The notes: a model not told the origin generated them from the letters alone. 64,000 bases of DNA from Nocardioides agri (GCF_013778305.1 NZ_JACEIC010000002.1:3001669-3065668); one strand, 5' to 3'. Counted from the stretch's first letter, positions 1-8,602 are shown. Translations and numbers: made by a program.

Positions 1-670
1 CGATCCAGATCGAGCGGCCGACGGTGGTCAGTCCCGGCGCGAGCACGTAGAAGCCGAGGCTGGTGTCCTTGAGCGCCACGATGCACTGGCTGATGATCGC
101 CGGGATCATGACCTTCACCGCCTGCGGCAGCTGGATGGCCAGCATCACCTGGGTCTTGCGCATGCCGAGGGCGTACGCCGCCTCGACCTGGCCCCGGGGC
201 ACCGCGAGCACCCCGGCGCGGGTGATCTCCGCGAGCACGGCGCCGTTGTAGAGCATCAGGCCGACCACGACCGACCAGTAGGGGCTCAGGGACAGCGGGC
301 CGAACCGCAGGAAGATGATGAGCAGCAGCAGCGGCACGGCGCGGAAGAACTCCACGACCAGCCACGACGGCCAGCGCAGCAGCCGGTGCTCGGAGAGCTT
401 GCCGACGCCGAGCAGGAAGCCGGCGACGACGGCGAAGAGGATCGCGAGCACCGCCATCGCGAGCGTGTCGAGCAGGCCCTGCCACAGCGCCTCGACGTAC
501 TCCGGGGTGACGAAGGGCTCCCAGAGCTCGTAGGCGAACTCGCCGTGCTCGTAGAGGTACCAGACGAACCAGGCGAGCAGCGCCACCAGCCCCACGCCCG
601 TGAGGATCGTGTACAGCCGGTGCCGGGCGCGGGTGCGCGGCCCGGGGGTGTCGAAGAGGACGGTGCTCAT
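1..670 (-). CDS. gluD: Glutamate-type amino acid ABC transporter permease (GluD-like), 3' end outside window
   Basis: Inner-membrane permease of a polar amino acid importer, probably pairing with the permease encoded just upstream to form the channel. The visible 223 residues start at ATG 670 and contain several hydrophobic segments and the EAA-type cytoplasmic loop that contacts the ATPase (G-Q-A-E-A-A-Y-A-L-G-M, roughly residues 160-170). It is the last visible gene of a four-gene minus-strand operon, 7 bp after the stop of the previous permease. The gene is cut by the window edge. Family assignment is firm; glutamate as substrate rests on the order and resemblance to corynebacterial gluABCD. 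Confidence 0.88.
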   Translation of the reverse strand, partial: MSTVLFDTPGPRTRARHRLYTILTGVGLVALLAWFVWYLYEHGEFAYELWEPFVTPEYVEALWQGLLDTLAMAVLAILFAVVAGFLLGVGKLSEHRLLRWPSWLVVEFFRAVPLLLLIIFLRFGPLSLSPYWSVVVGLMLYNGAVLAEITRAGVLAVPRGQVEAAYALGMRKTQVMLAIQLPQAVKVMIPAIISQCIVALKDTSLGFYVLAPGLTTVGRSIWI

Positions 671-677
671 CGGGCGC

Positions 678-1328
678 TCACCTCGCCGCCCGCCAGCGCC
701 GCTCGAGGCCGATCGCGCCGGCCGAGATCAGCTCGACCAGGACGATGTAGAGGACCGCGAAGGTGAGGAAGATCGCCGTGTCGTCCGCGCTGTTGTTGGT
801 GAAGTAGCGCATCCGGCCGGTCAGCTCCATCAGGCCGAAGACCGCGGCGATCGAGGTGTTCTTGGTCATCGCGATCAGCACGCTGGCCACGGGTGGCACG
901 ACCGCCCGGAAGGCCTGGGGGAGCACGATGCTGGTCATCGTCTGGCCGAAGGTCAGGCCGATGGCTCGGGCTGCCTCGGCCTGACCGAGCGGGACGGCGT
1001 TCACGCCCGAGCGGACCGCCTCGCAGATGAAGGCCGAGGTGTAGACGCTGACCGCGATCACGCCCTTGAGGAGGAACGGCGTGCCGACGAACCAGCCGAT
1101 GTTGGGGGCGGCGACGAAGACGAACACGAACATCAGCAGCAGCGGCGTGTTGCGCACCAGCGTCACGTACGTCGTCGCCGCGCCACGCAGCACGGAGATC
1201 GGCCCGACCCGCATCGCGGCGAGGACGGTGCCGAACGCGAGCGAGCAGACGCCGGAGAGAACCGCGAGCTGGATGGTCAGCCAGAACGCCTGGAGCACCA
1301 GGTCGCGCTGGTCGAGCAGGTCGTCCAA
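678..1328 (-). CDS. gluC: Glutamate-type amino acid ABC transporter permease (GluC-like)
   Basis: A 216-residue inner-membrane permease of the HisMQ/GluCD family. Hydrophobic helices alternate with short loops, and the EAA loop (G-Q-A-E-A-A-R-A-I-G-L) lies near residue 137, where the ATPase docks. Length is normal for the family. It sits between the binding-protein gene and the second permease, matching corynebacterial gluABCD order. I see no defect. Substrate specificity is inferred from the neighbouring binding protein and ATPase, not proven by this chain. Confidence 0.9.
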   Translation of the reverse strand: MDDLLDQRDLVLQAFWLTIQLAVLSGVCSLAFGTVLAAMRVGPISVLRGAATTYVTLVRNTPLLLMFVFVFVAAPNIGWFVGTPFLLKGVIAVSVYTSAFICEAVRSGVNAVPLGQAEAARAIGLTFGQTMTSIVLPQAFRAVVPPVASVLIAMTKNTSIAAVFGLMELTGRMRYFTNNSADDTAIFLTFAVLYIVLVELISAGAIGLERRWRAAR

Positions 1329-1375
1329 CTCTCGGTCCTCTCCGTCGGTCCCGCCGGCCTGCGGTCAGCCCGCCG

Positions 1376-2284
1376 TCAGGCGGCGGGGCACTCGTCCAGG
1401 GCCGGCGGCTCGGGGGTCTCGACGCCGGACTTGCCGAGCGTGGCCGCGAACCCGTCCTCCCACGAGCCGTCCTCGAACGCCCCCTCGAGGGTGTCCGAGA
1501 TCCACTCGCACATCTCGGGGTGGTCGAGCGAGTAGCCGACGCCGTAGCGCTCCTCCGAGAACGGCTCGACCACGACCTTGAGCTGGTCGGGGTTCTGGGC
1601 GGCGTAGCCGAGCAGGATCGCCCCGTCCGTGGTCATCGCGTCGACCGTGCCGTTGAGCACCTGGTCGACGCACTCGGAGTAGGTGTCGAACCCGCGGGGC
1701 TTGGCGCCCTCGGCCTCGATGTTCTCCAGCGACGTCGAGCCGGTCACCGAGCAGACCTCGGTGCCCTTGACGTCGTCGAGGCTGTCGATGTCGCTGTCGG
1801 CACCGACCAGCAGCTGCTGGCCCGTGACGTAGTAGGGGCCGGCCTGGCCGACGACCTCGCGACGCTCGTCGGTGATGGAGTACGACGCGACCACGAGGTC
1901 GACCTCGCCCGAGGTGAGGAACGGCTCGCGGTTGTCGGAGATCGTCTCCTTCCAGGTGATGTCCTCGGGCGCGATGCCGAGGTCGGCGGCGAGGATCTTG
2001 CCGATCTCCGGGTCGAACCCCACCGGCATGTCGTCGGTGGCGCCCTTGAAGCCGATGCCGGGCTGGTCGTACTTCACGCCGATCGTGATGCCGCCGCTGT
2101 CGGCCAGCTCCTTCATCCGGGTGCCGTCGTCGAACTCGTCGGCGGCGTTCTCCTCGACCTCGACCTCGGTGCCGCTCTCGTCGTCGTCGTTGCCTGCGTC
2201 GCCGCAGGCGGCGAGGGCGCCGGCCAGGGCGAGGGCGACCGCAGCCACCCCTGCCCTCCGGGTCGTCTTCTTGATGAGTCGCAT
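1376..2284 (-). CDS. gluB: Glutamate/amino acid ABC transporter substrate-binding lipoprotein (GluB-like)
   Basis: A 302-residue extracytoplasmic solute-binding protein anchored as a lipoprotein. The N-terminus has a basic stretch, a hydrophobic core and a lipobox ending L-A-A-C near residue 27, followed by a very acidic Asp/Glu linker (residues 28-50) before the type-2 periplasmic-binding fold. Residues such as I-T-I-G-V-K-Y-D-Q-P-G-I-G and D-L-V-V-A-S-Y-S-I-T-D-E-R match amino-acid-binding members. It precedes both permeases and follows the ATPase gene, as in gluABCD. Confidence 0.9.
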   Translation of the reverse strand: MRLIKKTTRRAGVAAVALALAGALAACGDAGNDDDESGTEVEVEENAADEFDDGTRMKELADSGGITIGVKYDQPGIGFKGATDDMPVGFDPEIGKILAADLGIAPEDITWKETISDNREPFLTSGEVDLVVASYSITDERREVVGQAGPYYVTGQQLLVGADSDIDSLDDVKGTEVCSVTGSTSLENIEAEGAKPRGFDTYSECVDQVLNGTVDAMTTDGAILLGYAAQNPDQLKVVVEPFSEERYGVGYSLDHPEMCEWISDTLEGAFEDGSWEDGFAATLGKSGVETPEPPALDECPAA

Positions 2285-2336
2285 CTCTTCTCCTCTTTCC
2301 GAGTTAGGGCGAAGGGCTGGGGTCGGTTCCGGAAGG

Positions 2337-3110
2337 TCAGTGCTTGAGGATCTTGGCGAGGAAGTCCCGTGCGCGTTCGGAGCGCGGGTTGGTGAAGAAC
2401 TCGTCGGGCGTGTTCTCCTCGACGATCGCGCCGTCGGACATGAAGACGACCCGGTCGGCGGCGGTGCGGGCGAAGCCCATCTCGTGGGTCACCACGATCA
2501 TCGTCATGCCGCCTCGTGCGAGGTCGACCATGACGTCGAGCACCTCCTTGATCATCTCGGGGTCGAGCGCGGACGTGGGCTCGTCGAAGAGCATCAGCTG
2601 GGGGTCCATCGCCAGCGCCCGCGCGATCGCGACGCGCTGCTGCTGACCACCCGAGAGCTGGGCGGGGTACTTCTCCGCCTGGTGGCCGACGCCGACCCGG
2701 TCGAGCAGCCGGCGCGCCTTCTCCTCGGCCTCCGCGCGCTTGGCGCCGCGGACCTTGATCGGGCCGAGGGTGACGTTCTCGAGCACGGTCTTGTGGGCGA
2801 AGAGGTTGAAGCTCTGGAAGACCATGCCGACGTCCGAGCGCATCCTCGCGAGCGCCTTCCCCTCCTCGGGGAGCGGCTCCCCGGCGAGGGTGATCGAGCC
2901 GCCGTCGATGGTCTCGAGCCGGTTGATGGCGCGGCACAGCGTCGACTTGCCCGACCCCGACGGCCCGATGACCACGACCACCTCGCCGCGCTCGACGCTG
3001 AGGTCGATGTCCTTCAGCACGTGCAGGTCGCCGAACCACTTGTTCACGCCCGCGAGGTCGACCGCGGCCCCCTCGCCCGTGCGCGGTGCGGAGGTCGACG
3101 ACGCTGTCAT
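2337..3110 (-). CDS. gluA: Glutamate-type amino acid ABC transporter ATPase (GluA-like)
   Basis: ATP-hydrolysing subunit that powers the importer. It shows Walker [10 protein letters not shown], a Q-loop (V-F-Q-S-F-N-L-F), signature L-S-G-G-Q-Q-Q-R-V, Walker B L-M-L-F-D-E-P and the switch His in V-T-H-E-M-G-F. I chose the ATG at 3110 (257 aa), not 3131, because a TAGTGT -10 hexamer (3118-3123, minus) ends seven bases before it, implying leaderless transcription, whereas neither start has a Shine-Dalgarno sequence. It is the first gene of the operon and diverges from miaB. Confidence 0.92.
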   Translation of the reverse strand: MTASSTSAPRTGEGAAVDLAGVNKWFGDLHVLKDIDLSVERGEVVVVIGPSGSGKSTLCRAINRLETIDGGSITLAGEPLPEEGKALARMRSDVGMVFQSFNLFAHKTVLENVTLGPIKVRGAKRAEAEEKARRLLDRVGVGHQAEKYPAQLSGGQQQRVAIARALAMDPQLMLFDEPTSALDPEMIKEVLDVMVDLARGGMTMIVVTHEMGFARTAADRVVFMSDGAIVEENTPDEFFTNPRSERARDFLAKILKH

Positions 3111-3117
3111 GCCGAGG

Positions 3118-3123
3118 ACACTA
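3118..3123 (-). promoter_or_regulatory. Putative -10 of the glu operon (leaderless)
   Basis: TAGTGT on the minus strand, followed by seven bases and the ATG at 3110. The spacing equals that seen at many other genes here, so transcription should begin at or beside the start codon. No experimental support. Confidence 0.5.
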
Positions 3124-3206
3124 GTCAGCATGGCCCGTTCGGGCTACCGCCTTCCTGGGGTGTCGGCGCCCGACGCCGGAGTTTCGGGCGGCGGCGCAGT
3201 CCGCCG

Positions 3207-3212
3207 TACCCT
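3207..3212 (+). promoter_or_regulatory. Putative -10 of miaB
   Basis: TACCCT lies 11 bases before the ATG at 3224. It would give a very short leader, with no ribosome-binding site visible. Confidence 0.4.
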
Positions 3213-3223
3213 TGACGACTGTC

Positions 3224-4693
3224 ATGAGCGCGCGCACGTACGAGGTCCGCACCTACGGGTGCCAGATGAACGTCCACGACTCCGAGCGGCTGTCCGGGCT
3301 GCTGGAGGACGCGGGCTATCTCGCGGCGCCCGAGGGTGCGCAGGCCGACGTCGTCGTGTTCAACACGTGCGCGGTGCGCGAGAACGCCGACAACAAGCTC
3401 TACGGCAACCTCGGCCACCTGGCGCCGATCAAGGCCGCGACGCCGGGCATGCAGATCGCCGTCGGCGGCTGCCTGGCGCAGAAGGACCGCAGCACGATCA
3501 CCGCCAAGGCGCCGTGGGTCGACGTGGTGTTCGGCACCCACAACATCGGCTCGCTGCCGGTGCTGCTGGAGCGGGCGCGCGTGCAGGAGGAGGCGCAGGT
3601 CGAGATCCTGGAGTCGCTCGAGGTCTTCCCGTCGACGCTGCCGACCCGCCGCGAGTCGGCGTACGCCGCCTGGGTGTCGGTGTCGGTCGGCTGCAACAAC
3701 ACCTGCACGTTCTGCATCGTCCCGAGCCTGCGCGGCAAGGAGAAGGACCGCCGCCCGGGGGAGATCCTGGCCGAGATCGAGGCGCTGGTCGCCGAGGGCG
3801 TCTCCGAGGTCACCCTGCTGGGCCAGAACGTGAACGCCTACGGCGTCGAGTTCGGCGACCGGCAGGCGTTCTCCAAGCTGCTGCGCGCCTGCGGCGAGAT
3901 CGAGGGGCTGGAGCGGGTCCGCTTCACCTCGCCCCACCCGGCGGAGTTCACCGACGACGTCATCGAGGCGATGGCCGAGACGCCGAACGTGATGCCGCAG
4001 CTGCACATGCCCCTGCAGTCCGGCTCCGACAAGGTCCTCAAGGACATGCGCCGCTCCTACCGGCAGGCGAGGTTCCTCGGCATCATCGAGCGGGTCCGCG
4101 CCGCGATGCCCGACGCCGCGATCACCACCGACATCATCGTCGGCTTCCCCGGCGAGACCGAGGAGGACTTCCAGGCGACCCTGGACGTCGTGCGCGCGGC
4201 GCGCTTCTCCAGCGCGTTCACGTTCCAGTACTCCAAGCGTCCCGGCACCCCCGCGGCCACGCTGCCCGACCAGATCTCGCCCGAGGTGGTCAAGGACCGC
4301 TACGAGCGGCTGGCCGCGCTGGTCAGCGAGGTCGCGTGGGAGGAGAACAAGCGGCTCGTCGGCCGCCGGGTCGAGCTGATGGTCGCCGAGGGGCAGGGCC
4401 GCAAGGACACCGCCACGCACCGGCTCTCCGGCCGCGGCCCCGACAACCGGCTGGTGCACTTCACCCCGCCCGCCGGCGTCGAGGTGCGCCCCGGCGACAT
4501 GGTGACCGTCGAGATCACGTACGCCGCACCGCACCACCTCGTCGCGGACGGCGACGTGATCGACGTACGCCGCACCCGCTCCGGCGACGCGTGGGAGGCG
4601 CGCCACGCCACGCCGACACCGGCGGGGGTGGTGCTCGGCATGCCGAGCGTGGGCGTACCCTCGCCGCTGCCGGACGCACCGGTCTGCCGCTGA
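3224..4693 (+). CDS. miaB: tRNA-2-methylthio-N6-dimethylallyladenosine synthase MiaB
   Basis: Radical-SAM methylthiotransferase that adds the methylthio group to i6A37 in tRNAs reading U-starting codons. Residues show the three N-terminal cluster cysteines ([21 protein letters not shown]) and the radical SAM motif G-C-N-N-T-C-T-F-C with R-G-K-E near residues 155-175, then a C-terminal TRAM-like domain. An upstream TTG at 3212 is also in frame, but the ATG at 3224 gives the usual N-terminus M-S-A-R-T-Y-E-V. 489 aa. Its substrate is made by miaA 2 kb downstream. The last ~40 residues are proline/serine-rich and variable. Confidence 0.95.
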   Translation: MSARTYEVRTYGCQMNVHDSERLSGLLEDAGYLAAPEGAQADVVVFNTCAVRENADNKLYGNLGHLAPIKAATPGMQIAVGGCLAQKDRSTITAKAPWVDVVFGTHNIGSLPVLLERARVQEEAQVEILESLEVFPSTLPTRRESAYAAWVSVSVGCNNTCTFCIVPSLRGKEKDRRPGEILAEIEALVAEGVSEVTLLGQNVNAYGVEFGDRQAFSKLLRACGEIEGLERVRFTSPHPAEFTDDVIEAMAETPNVMPQLHMPLQSGSDKVLKDMRRSYRQARFLGIIERVRAAMPDAAITTDIIVGFPGETEEDFQATLDVVRAARFSSAFTFQYSKRPGTPAATLPDQISPEVVKDRYERLAALVSEVAWEENKRLVGRRVELMVAEGQGRKDTATHRLSGRGPDNRLVHFTPPAGVEVRPGDMVTVEITYAAPHHLVADGDVIDVRRTRSGDAWEARHATPTPAGVVLGMPSVGVPSPLPDAPVCR

Positions 4694-4721
4694 GGCAGCC
4701 CTTCTCGGACCAGGAGCACCC

Positions 4722-5453
4722 GTGCCAGCTGACGCCCCCACCATCCTCGCCACCTCAGGCGGCGCTGGCCGGCACGACCGGCTGCGTTGGGGCGTCGCGC
4801 CCCTGACCGACCACGCCGTCGAGCTGTCCGGGGTCACCGGACGCGCCCCCCGCGTGACGTTCCTCGGCACCGCCTGCGGGGACGACGCCGGCCTCTACCG
4901 CGACTTCTACGCCGCGGCGCAGGACCGCGGCTTCCAGGCCTCCCACCTGCAGCTCTTCACGATGCCCAACGTCGAGGACATCACCGCGCACCTGCTGGAG
5001 CAGGACGTGGTCTGGGTCTGGGGCGGCAGTGTCGCCGGCCTGCTCGCGATGTGGCGGCTGCACGGCGTCGACGAGGCCATGCGGACCGCCTGGGAGGCCG
5101 GCGTCGTCCTGACCGGCGTCTCCGCGGGCTCCCTCTGCTGGCACGTCGGCGGCACCACCGACTCCTTCGGCCCGCAGCTGCGCCCGATCACCAACGGGCT
5201 CGGCCTGCTGCCGTGGTCCAACGGCGTCCACTACGACAGCGAGCCGCAGCGGCGTCCGCTCTACCAGTCGCTCGTCGCCGACGGCACGCTTCCGCACGGC
5301 TACGCCACGGACGACGGGGCCGGCCTGCTCTACCGCGGGACCGAGATGGTCGGGGCGTACGCCGAGCTCGACGGCGCCGGCGCCTACTTCGTCGAGCGCG
5401 GGCCGGACGGCACCGCCGTCGAGACGCCGCTCGAGGTCACCCGCCTGCGCTAG
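4722..5453 (+). CDS. Peptidase S51 (dipeptidase E / cyanophycinase-like)
   Basis: A 243-residue cytoplasmic protein of the S51 family, with a nucleophile elbow G-V-S-A-G-S (Ser near residue 138) and the upstream W-V-W-G-G-S-V segment typical of peptidase E homologues. The family cleaves Asp-Xaa dipeptides or related aspartyl bonds; the exact substrate here is unknown. Start GTG 4722 is set by AGGAG six to ten bases upstream. It follows miaB by 28 bp and may be cotranscribed. Its 3' end overlaps the convergent small acidic gene by 4 bp. Confidence 0.85.
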   Translation: MPADAPTILATSGGAGRHDRLRWGVAPLTDHAVELSGVTGRAPRVTFLGTACGDDAGLYRDFYAAAQDRGFQASHLQLFTMPNVEDITAHLLEQDVVWVWGGSVAGLLAMWRLHGVDEAMRTAWEAGVVLTGVSAGSLCWHVGGTTDSFGPQLRPITNGLGLLPWSNGVHYDSEPQRRPLYQSLVADGTLPHGYATDDGAGLLYRGTEMVGAYAELDGAGAYFVERGPDGTAVETPLEVTRLR

Positions 5454-5665
5454 TCCGACCGCGGGTCCTTGCTGGAGTAGCCCGCCTTCGGCGGGATGCC
5501 GACGGGGTTCTGCTCCGGGTTGCCGGGCGACTGCTCGGGCGGGGTGTCCTCGTCGGGGTCGCGCTCGCGCTCCGAGGAGTCGCGGACGCCGTCGTCGCCG
5601 TGCTGGTTGGAGTTGGAGGCGCGCAGCTCCTCGTCCGGGTTCCGTGCGGGGTTGAGGTCGCTCAT
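5450..5665 (-). CDS. Small hydrophilic acidic protein, unknown function (71 aa)
   Basis: A 71-residue protein rich in Asp, Glu, Asn, Pro and Ser, with no hydrophobic core, so probably disordered. I do not recognise it. Start ATG 5665 has a strong AAGGAGT seven bases upstream, and it overlaps the stop of the previous gene as ATGA, indicating translational coupling. It is the last of five tightly packed minus-strand genes that include a NUDIX hydrolase. The 4-bp convergent overlap with the S51 peptidase gene leaves no room for a terminator between them. Confidence 0.65.
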   Translation of the reverse strand: MSDLNPARNPDEELRASNSNQHGDDGVRDSSERERDPDEDTPPEQSPGNPEQNPVGIPPKAGYSSKDPRSD

Positions 5666-5913
5666 GCCGGTGACTCCTTCTCGGGATCCTCGTCGGCACC
5701 GTCGGGGGACTCGGTCGCCTCGGTGGAGGTGTCCTCGGGCTCCTCGACCTCCTGCCTGAGGGCGTCCGGCACCTTCTCGGCGATCGAGGGGTTGTCGCTC
5801 ACCGGCGGGTCGGGCGTGGTGCCGTTGGTGTCCTCCGGCACGGCGTCCACCCCGCCGGGGTTGGGCTCGCCGGGCTCGATCTCCGGCTCGGGCTTGGGTC
5901 CGAGGTCCGTCAT
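5662..5913 (-). CDS. Small acidic Pro/Glu-rich protein, unknown function (83 aa)
   Basis: An 83-residue, strongly acidic protein with proline-acidic runs (P-K-P-E-P-E-I-E-P-G-E-P) and only one short amphipathic stretch (I-A-E-K-V-P-D-A-L-R-Q-E-V). ATG 5913 was chosen because GGAAGGGGG lies just upstream and the composition changes abruptly before it. It starts 16 bp after the NUDIX gene and is coupled by ATGA overlap to the next small gene. Function unknown; intrinsic disorder is inferred from composition. Confidence 0.6.
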   Translation of the reverse strand: MTDLGPKPEPEIEPGEPNPGGVDAVPEDTNGTTPDPPVSDNPSIAEKVPDALRQEVEEPEDTSTEATESPDGADEDPEKESPA

Positions 5914-5929
5914 GGTCCCCCTTCCGGGG

Positions 5930-6427
5930 TCAGAAGCCGAACGTGCAGTACGCCTGCGTCGTACCCGCCCGGAGCGACTCCAACACGGCCCGCTCGTGCG
6001 GCACCACCGGGTCCGGCAGCGCGTCGAGCGGGCACCAGCGCAGCTCGACGGCCTTCTCGGTCTCGACGATCCGCGGCTCGCCGGACCAGGCACGGGCGGT
6101 GAAGAAGAAGTCGATCCGCTCGTCGATCGCCTGGTCGTGGCGGGTCCGCTGCATCGAGGTGACGAAGGTCAGGTCGACGTCGGTGACGCCGAGCTCCTCG
6201 AGCGCCTCGCGGCGCGCCGCGTCGCACGCCGTCTCGCCGCGCTCGACGTGCCCGGCAGCGGCCGCCGCCCAGTGGTCGTCCATGTAGCCGGTGTTCTGAC
6301 GCAGCTGGAGCAGCACCTCGTCCCCCGTGGCGCCCTCGCGCAGCAGGAAGACGTAGGAGGCCGGCACGACCACGAAGCGGCCGTGCGCCGCGGCGTACCT
6401 CTCCGTGTAGCCCTCGGTCGACGTCAC
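5930..6427 (-). CDS. NUDIX hydrolase
   Basis: A 165-residue Mg-dependent hydrolase of nucleoside diphosphate-X compounds. The full Nudix box is visible at about residues 60-82: G-H-V-E-R-G-E-T, then R-R-E-A-L-E-E-L-G-V, with the REXXEE metal ligands intact. The substrate cannot be read from sequence; subgroups with this length act on nucleotides or nucleotide sugars. GTG 6427 overlaps the stop of the preceding 47-residue gene as GTGA. It lies in the middle of an operon of tiny acidic proteins, an unusual setting. Confidence 0.88.
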   Translation of the reverse strand: MTSTEGYTERYAAAHGRFVVVPASYVFLLREGATGDEVLLQLRQNTGYMDDHWAAAAAGHVERGETACDAARREALEELGVTDVDLTFVTSMQRTRHDQAIDERIDFFFTARAWSGEPRIVETEKAVELRWCPLDALPDPVVPHERAVLESLRAGTTQAYCTFGF

Positions 6428-6567
6428 CCCTCGTCCTCGAGGTCCTCGAGGTCGTGCGGCGTCTGCTCGGCCTCGCCGGCGGTGCCGTAGACCGTGCCGG
6501 TGTCCTCGGAGACCGGCAGCTCCTCCTCCTCGGGCAGCGGGTCCTCGTGGAAGTCGAACTCGCTCAT
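6424..6567 (-). CDS. Tiny acidic protein with no Lys or Arg (47 aa)
   Basis: A 47-residue peptide with 18 Asp/Glu and no Lys or Arg, so extremely acidic. It begins M-S-E-F-D-F-H-E-D-P. ATG 6567 has GGGAGGTGAG upstream. It is separated by one base from the preceding 46-residue gene and overlaps the NUDIX start by 4 bp. No recognised domain. Position and ribosome-binding site support real translation; function unknown. Confidence 0.6.
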   Translation of the reverse strand: MSEFDFHEDPLPEEEELPVSEDTGTVYGTAGEAEQTPHDLEDLEDEG

Positions 6568-6568
6568 C

Positions 6569-6709
6569 TCACTCACCTCCCGTGCCGTCCGACGGTTCGT
6601 CGAGCGACGTCTCCGCATTCTCCTCCTGCTCGGCGCCTCCGCCGACGGCATCGCGCTCGCTCGGGAGCTCGCTGTCGTGCTCACCCGGGGGCCGCTGCGT
6701 CTCGCTCAT
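6569..6709 (-). CDS. Tiny acidic protein heading the NUDIX operon (46 aa)
   Basis: A 46-residue acidic, Glu/Ser/Gly-rich peptide beginning M-S-E-T-Q-R-P-P-G-E. It is the first gene of the five-gene minus-strand operon. TAGTGT ends seven bases before ATG 6709, so it is predicted leaderless. The -10 overlaps the oppositely directed -10 of miaA. No domain recognised. Confidence rests on promoter placement and the packed operon, not on homology. Confidence 0.55.
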   Translation of the reverse strand: MSETQRPPGEHDSELPSERDAVGGGAEQEENAETSLDEPSDGTGGE

Positions 6710-6715
6710 GTTTGC

Positions 6716-6722
6716 CACACTA
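6716..6722. promoter_or_regulatory. Overlapping divergent -10 elements (miaA and acidic-protein operon)
   Basis: On plus, CACACT (6716-6721) is followed by six bases and the miaA GTG. On minus, TAGTGT (complement of 6717-6722) is followed by seven bases and the ATG at 6709. The two hexamers share five base pairs, so RNA polymerase should not be able to open both at once. Confidence 0.5.
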
Positions 6723-6727
6723 ACGAC

Positions 6728-7648
6728 GTGCCACCAACCCCCTCGACCCCCATCGTCGCGGTCGTCGGGGCCACCGCCTCGGGCAAGACGGGCCTCTCGC
6801 TCGACCTCGCCGAGCGGCTGGGCGGCGAGGTCGTCAACACCGACGCGATGCAGGTCTACCGCGGCATGGACGTCGGCACCGCGAAGCTCCCCGAGGCGGA
6901 GCGGCGCGGCATCCCGCACCACCTGCTCGACACGCTGTCGGTGCGCGACCCGGCGACGGTCGCGGAGTTCCAGGGGTGGGCGCGGGCCGTCATCACGGAC
7001 CTGCGTGCGGGCGGCCGCACGCCGGTGCTCGTGGGCGGGTCGGCGCTCTACACGCGGGCGATCCTGGACCGCTTCGAGTTCCCCGGCACCGACGACGCCG
7101 TGCGACGCCGGCTCGAGGCGGAGCTCGACGAGGTCGGCCCCGCGGTGCTGCACGAGCGGCTGCGGACGGTCGATCCGGAGGCGGCCGAGCGGATCCTGGT
7201 CGAGAACGGCCGGCGGATCGTGCGGGCCCTCGAGGTCGTCGAGATCACCGGGCGGCCCTTCACGGCGTCGCTGCCGACGCTGGAGTACGCCGACCCGCAC
7301 AGCGCGCAGATCGGCGTCGACATCGACCGGCCGACCCTCGACGCGCGGATCGTGCAGCGGGTCGACCTGATGTTCGCCCAGGGGCTGGTCGCCGAGGTCG
7401 AGCGGCTGCTGGCCGAGGGGCTGGCCGAGGGCCGCACGGCGTCCACCGCGATCGGCTACCGCGAGGTCGCGGCCCACCTGCGCGGCGAGCTGTCGCTCGA
7501 GGAGGCCCGCGAGCGCACCGTGGTCGCCACCCGTCGCTTCGCCCGCCGCCAGGACTCGTGGTTCCGCAAGGACCCGCGGGTGACCTGGATCCGCTTCGAC
7601 GACGCGGACCTGGTCGACAAGGCGGTCGCGGCGATCCCGACGACCTGA
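6728..7648 (+). CDS. miaA: tRNA dimethylallyltransferase MiaA
   Basis: Transfers a dimethylallyl group to A37 of tRNAs, producing the i6A that MiaB then thiomethylates. The P-loop G-A-T-A-S-G-K-T is at residues 13-20, followed by D-A-M-Q-V-Y and the family's G-G-S-A-L-Y-T-R-A. 306 aa, normal length. GTG 6728 is chosen because an in-frame upstream extension runs through a divergent gene and because a -10 hexamer ends six bases before this GTG. Start of the plus-strand run toward dapF. Confidence 0.95.
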   Translation: MPPTPSTPIVAVVGATASGKTGLSLDLAERLGGEVVNTDAMQVYRGMDVGTAKLPEAERRGIPHHLLDTLSVRDPATVAEFQGWARAVITDLRAGGRTPVLVGGSALYTRAILDRFEFPGTDDAVRRRLEAELDEVGPAVLHERLRTVDPEAAERILVENGRRIVRALEVVEITGRPFTASLPTLEYADPHSAQIGVDIDRPTLDARIVQRVDLMFAQGLVAEVERLLAEGLAEGRTASTAIGYREVAAHLRGELSLEEARERTVVATRRFARRQDSWFRKDPRVTWIRFDDADLVDKAVAAIPTT

Positions 7649-7696
7649 GCAAGATCGGTCGGGCGGGAGGGGCCGCGTCGAGGTCAGACTGGACCC

Positions 7697-8602
7697 ATGA
7701 CGGGGAAGGACCGGCTCCGCGAGCTGCTCGACGCGGTGCTGGACGAGCAGCACCGCAGCCTCGACGAGATGGCGAGCGGCGCGCACTCCTCGCCGTACCA
7801 CTTCACCCGCCAGCTCTCGGCGGGCGCGGGCGAGCCACCCGTCGCGATGCGCCGCCGCGTGATGCTCGAGCGCGCCGCCTGGCAGCTGAGCCGCGGCGCG
7901 ACCGTGACCGACGCGGCGTTCGCCGCCGGCTACGAGTCGGCGGAGGGGTTCGGGCGTGCGTTCGCGCGCGCCTACGGCCACCCGCCGAGCGAGCGGGCGG
8001 ACGGCGACCACTGGCTGCCCGCGCCCAACGGGATCCACTTCCACCCACCCATGTCGCTGTGGGTGCACACCGGGGAGCACACGATGACCCAGCCGCTGGA
8101 CCTGCTGGTCCACCACGACCTCGACGACACCCGCGACCTCATCGACCTGGCCAAGCAGCTGACGGACGGCGACTACCGCCGCGAGCTGTCGCCGGGCGCC
8201 CGGGTGCACAGCTGGGAGGGCGAGGAGGCGTCGGTCGCGGCGGTGCTCACCAGCCTGGTCTTCACCAAGGAGGTCTGGTTGGCCGCGATCCTCGGCGAGG
8301 ACTTCCCCGCCGACCGGCCCGACCACGTCGGCGCCCTGCGGCGCCGCCACGACGACGTCGCGCCGCGCTGGCTGGAGATGCTGCGCGACATGGAGCGGCG
8401 TGCCGCCTGGGACGACCGGATCGTCGACGCGCTCTGCGAGCCCCCGGAGAGCTTCGTGCTCGGCAGCATCGTCGCGCACGTGCTGACCTACGACGCGCAC
8501 CGCCGGCTGGGCGTCCGGGCGATGCTGCGCGAGCTCGGGGTCGACGCCGACGAGGGCGACCCGATCAACTGGCTGCGACGACGCACGGAGGCGACCGCGT
8601 GA
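7697..8602 (+). CDS. AraC-type HTH protein fused to a DinB-like domain
   Basis: A 301-residue protein. Residues ~1-105 form a two-HTH AraC domain (R-R-R-V-M-L-E-R-A-A-W-Q-L; A-A-G-Y-E-S-A-E-G-F-G-R-A-F). Residues ~130-300 resemble the DinB/YfiT four-helix fold (L-L-V-H-H-D-L-D-D-T-R). The usual order is sensor then HTH, so HTH first is notable. ATG 7697 is predicted leaderless (CAGACT at 7685-7690). It overlaps the downstream reductase start as GTGA, so the pair is one unit. Ligand and target unknown. Confidence 0.82.
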   Translation: MTGKDRLRELLDAVLDEQHRSLDEMASGAHSSPYHFTRQLSAGAGEPPVAMRRRVMLERAAWQLSRGATVTDAAFAAGYESAEGFGRAFARAYGHPPSERADGDHWLPAPNGIHFHPPMSLWVHTGEHTMTQPLDLLVHHDLDDTRDLIDLAKQLTDGDYRRELSPGARVHSWEGEEASVAAVLTSLVFTKEVWLAAILGEDFPADRPDHVGALRRRHDDVAPRWLEMLRDMERRAAWDDRIVDALCEPPESFVLGSIVAHVLTYDAHRRLGVRAMLRELGVDADEGDPINWLRRRTEATA

